From: an uncultured Lachnospiraceae bacterium
Lineage (GTDB): Bacteria > Bacillota > Clostridia > Lachnospirales > Lachnospiraceae
Assembly: GCA_945643825.1 (NCBI GenBank)
Contig: CALZEZ010000085.1
Location: 1-6,501 of the forward strand
Direction of reading: 5' to 3'
DNA length: 6,501 bases
The position numbers and the translations under genes were made by a program. The first letter of the stretch is position 1; the number at the start of each line of letters is the position of its first letter. Under the pieces are notes generated by a model. It was given only the letters and a program-made list of their open reading frames with translations. It was not told where the DNA came from and ran no database searches. Below, one piece after another: positions 5,289-6,501 of the stretch.

Positions 5289-6501
5289 ATGAAACTATTA
5301 CAAAAAATTGCAACAGCACTGGCTTGTATAATATTTCTGATACTACTGTTTGTTATCTTCTGTATCGTGAATCCTGGTATTGCCAGGTCGTTAGGGGTGA
5401 AAATTCATCAGCTCACTGCAAGGCAGGATGAGGTAGTGGAACAAACAGAGGAATCTGGTCTCATTAACGAACTGGAGCAGGAAGTAGAAGCGGCAATCGG
5501 TGAGTCTGTTGCCAAAATCGAAATCACATTCACTCCGTATGAAACTCCCTCAGAGAACAATTTGAGTGTTGATGGTAAACTGCAGGACAGAACAGGGCTT
5601 ATTCCTCTCACAGAAGAGGTGACGGAGGTCGAAGCCGGGCGACAGGATGAAATTGCGCTTTATCTTGGATATGGCGAGACAGGAGAGAATCTGACGTTTT
5701 CTTCGATCTACTATCCGTATTATGCAATGCTGGATGAGGATGAGCAGGCAGTTTATCGGCAGATTTATGCGAATGCGCAGGTGGGAAACGAGGCTTTTGC
5801 TCCGGTTTCCGGCATCGATCAGAGTAAACTGTCAGATGTTATCATGGCGGTAACGGGAGATCATCCGGAGATTTTTTGGTTAGAATGTGGATATCGTTGT
5901 CAGATTGTGCCATCCGGTCAGGTTGCAGAGATTGAACTCCTGTTCAATGAATGTGCAAAGCAGTTGGAACGGTCGAAAAAGGATTTCGAGGCGGCAGTGG
6001 AAGAGCTGCTTGCACAAGTAGAAAATCTGGAGGATGGCTCAACAGCACTGGATGAGACACAGAGGCGGCTTCATGATGTTTTGCTTGCACATGTGGAGTA
6101 TAACAGTGGGGCACCACTCAATCAGAGTGCATACAGCGCGCTGGTAAACAGAGAGACAGTATGTGCCGGATATGCAAAGGCTTATCAGGTCTTATGCCAA
6201 AGATGTGATATTCCCTGTTATTATTGCACCGGTTATGCCGGTGAGGATCATGCATGGAATATTGTGAGACTGAAAGAGGAATACTATAATGTAGATGTGA
6301 CATGGGATGATGCTGTGCAGGATCCCTATCTTTATTTCAATAAGACGGATCAGGATTATGCTGCGGATCATATTCGGCGCAATTTGTCTGTCTATTTGCC
6401 GGCATGTAATGGAGAAACCTACCGGCTGGTGGAGGAAGACGAGATAGTTGAGGAGAGTGCTGCAGAAGGTTCGCCATTAGATTCCCTGGAATTTGATCCC
6501 A
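5289..6501 (+). CDS. Membrane-anchored transglutaminase-like domain protein, 3'-truncated by window end
   Basis: The frame starting at ATG 5289 stays open to the end of the window, giving 404 codons with the C-terminus missing. A short basic N-terminus and one hydrophobic segment (about 7-27) look like an uncleaved signal anchor, placing the rest outside the membrane. An acidic spacer (about 50-130) precedes a region starting at 'SIYYPYY' (138-145) with aromatic-rich and helical sequence, then a charged, coiled-coil-prone helix (about 223-260). The transglutaminase-like core (PF01841 superfamily) shows the expected triad: Cys292 in 'TVCAGYAKAYQ', His321 in 'GEDHAWNI' and Asp336 in 'YNVDVTWDD'. 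Such domains act as cysteine peptidases or acyl transferases, often on cell-surface proteins; the substrate here is unknown. It starts 2 nt after the ATPase stop with only a weak ribosome binding site (CGGAAG, 5275-5280), suggesting translational coupling to trpZ and placement in the Trp-regulated operon. No link to tryptophan uptake is evident from its own sequence. Confidence 0.9.
   Translation, partial: MKLLQKIATALACIIFLILLFVIFCIVNPGIARSLGVKIHQLTARQDEVVEQTEESGLINELEQEVEAAIGESVAKIEITFTPYETPSENNLSVDGKLQDRTGLIPLTEEVTEVEAGRQDEIALYLGYGETGENLTFSSIYYPYYAMLDEDEQAVYRQIYANAQVGNEAFAPVSGIDQSKLSDVIMAVTGDHPEIFWLECGYRCQIVPSGQVAEIELLFNECAKQLERSKKDFEAAVEELLAQVENLEDGSTALDETQRRLHDVLLAHVEYNSGAPLNQSAYSALVNRETVCAGYAKAYQVLCQRCDIPCYYCTGYAGEDHAWNIVRLKEEYYNVDVTWDDAVQDPYLYFNKTDQDYAADHIRRNLSVYLPACNGETYRLVEEDEIVEESAAEGSPLDSLEFDP

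Overview
The window looks like chromosomal DNA of a Gram-positive Clostridia member, most likely Lachnospiraceae. This is an inference from three things: a T-box riboswitch, AGGAGG-type ribosome binding sites with moderate GC, and a TetM-like GTPase carrying a C-terminal YacP/Rae1-type nuclease domain. All genes lie on the + strand and intergenic space is small.

Layout. (1) 1-2208: the 3' part of a large gene for an EF-G/TetM-like ribosomal GTPase. The N-terminal GTP-binding motifs are cut off by the window edge. The C-terminus is fused to a NYN/PIN-like nuclease domain closely resembling Rae1 (YacP), the ribosomal A-site endoribonuclease of Bacillus. (2) 2188-2471: a promoter embedded in the last codons of that gene, followed by a complete T-box leader with stem I, antiterminator and intrinsic terminator. 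Its specifier reads UGG (Trp), and the T-box bulge UGGC fits the G73 discriminator of bacterial tRNA-Trp. (3) 2493-5286: three tightly packed genes for an ABC importer, namely a lipoprotein binding protein, a permease and an ATPase. They match the TrpXYZ tryptophan uptake system, which is known from comparative genomics to be controlled by Trp T-boxes. (4) 5289-6501: starting 2 nt after the ATPase stop, a membrane-anchored extracellular transglutaminase-like protein with an intact Cys/His/Asp triad, cut by the window end.

How it works together (inference). When tryptophan is scarce, uncharged tRNA-Trp binds the leader, the antiterminator forms, and trpXYZ is transcribed so that tryptophan can be imported. 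The transglutaminase-like gene is probably co-transcribed. The first subunit made, TrpX, contains no tryptophan at all, which suits synthesis during tryptophan starvation. The upstream GTPase-nuclease fusion is a separate transcription unit. It is the most unusual item: one polypeptide joins a ribosome A-site-binding GTPase module to an A-site mRNA endonuclease module.
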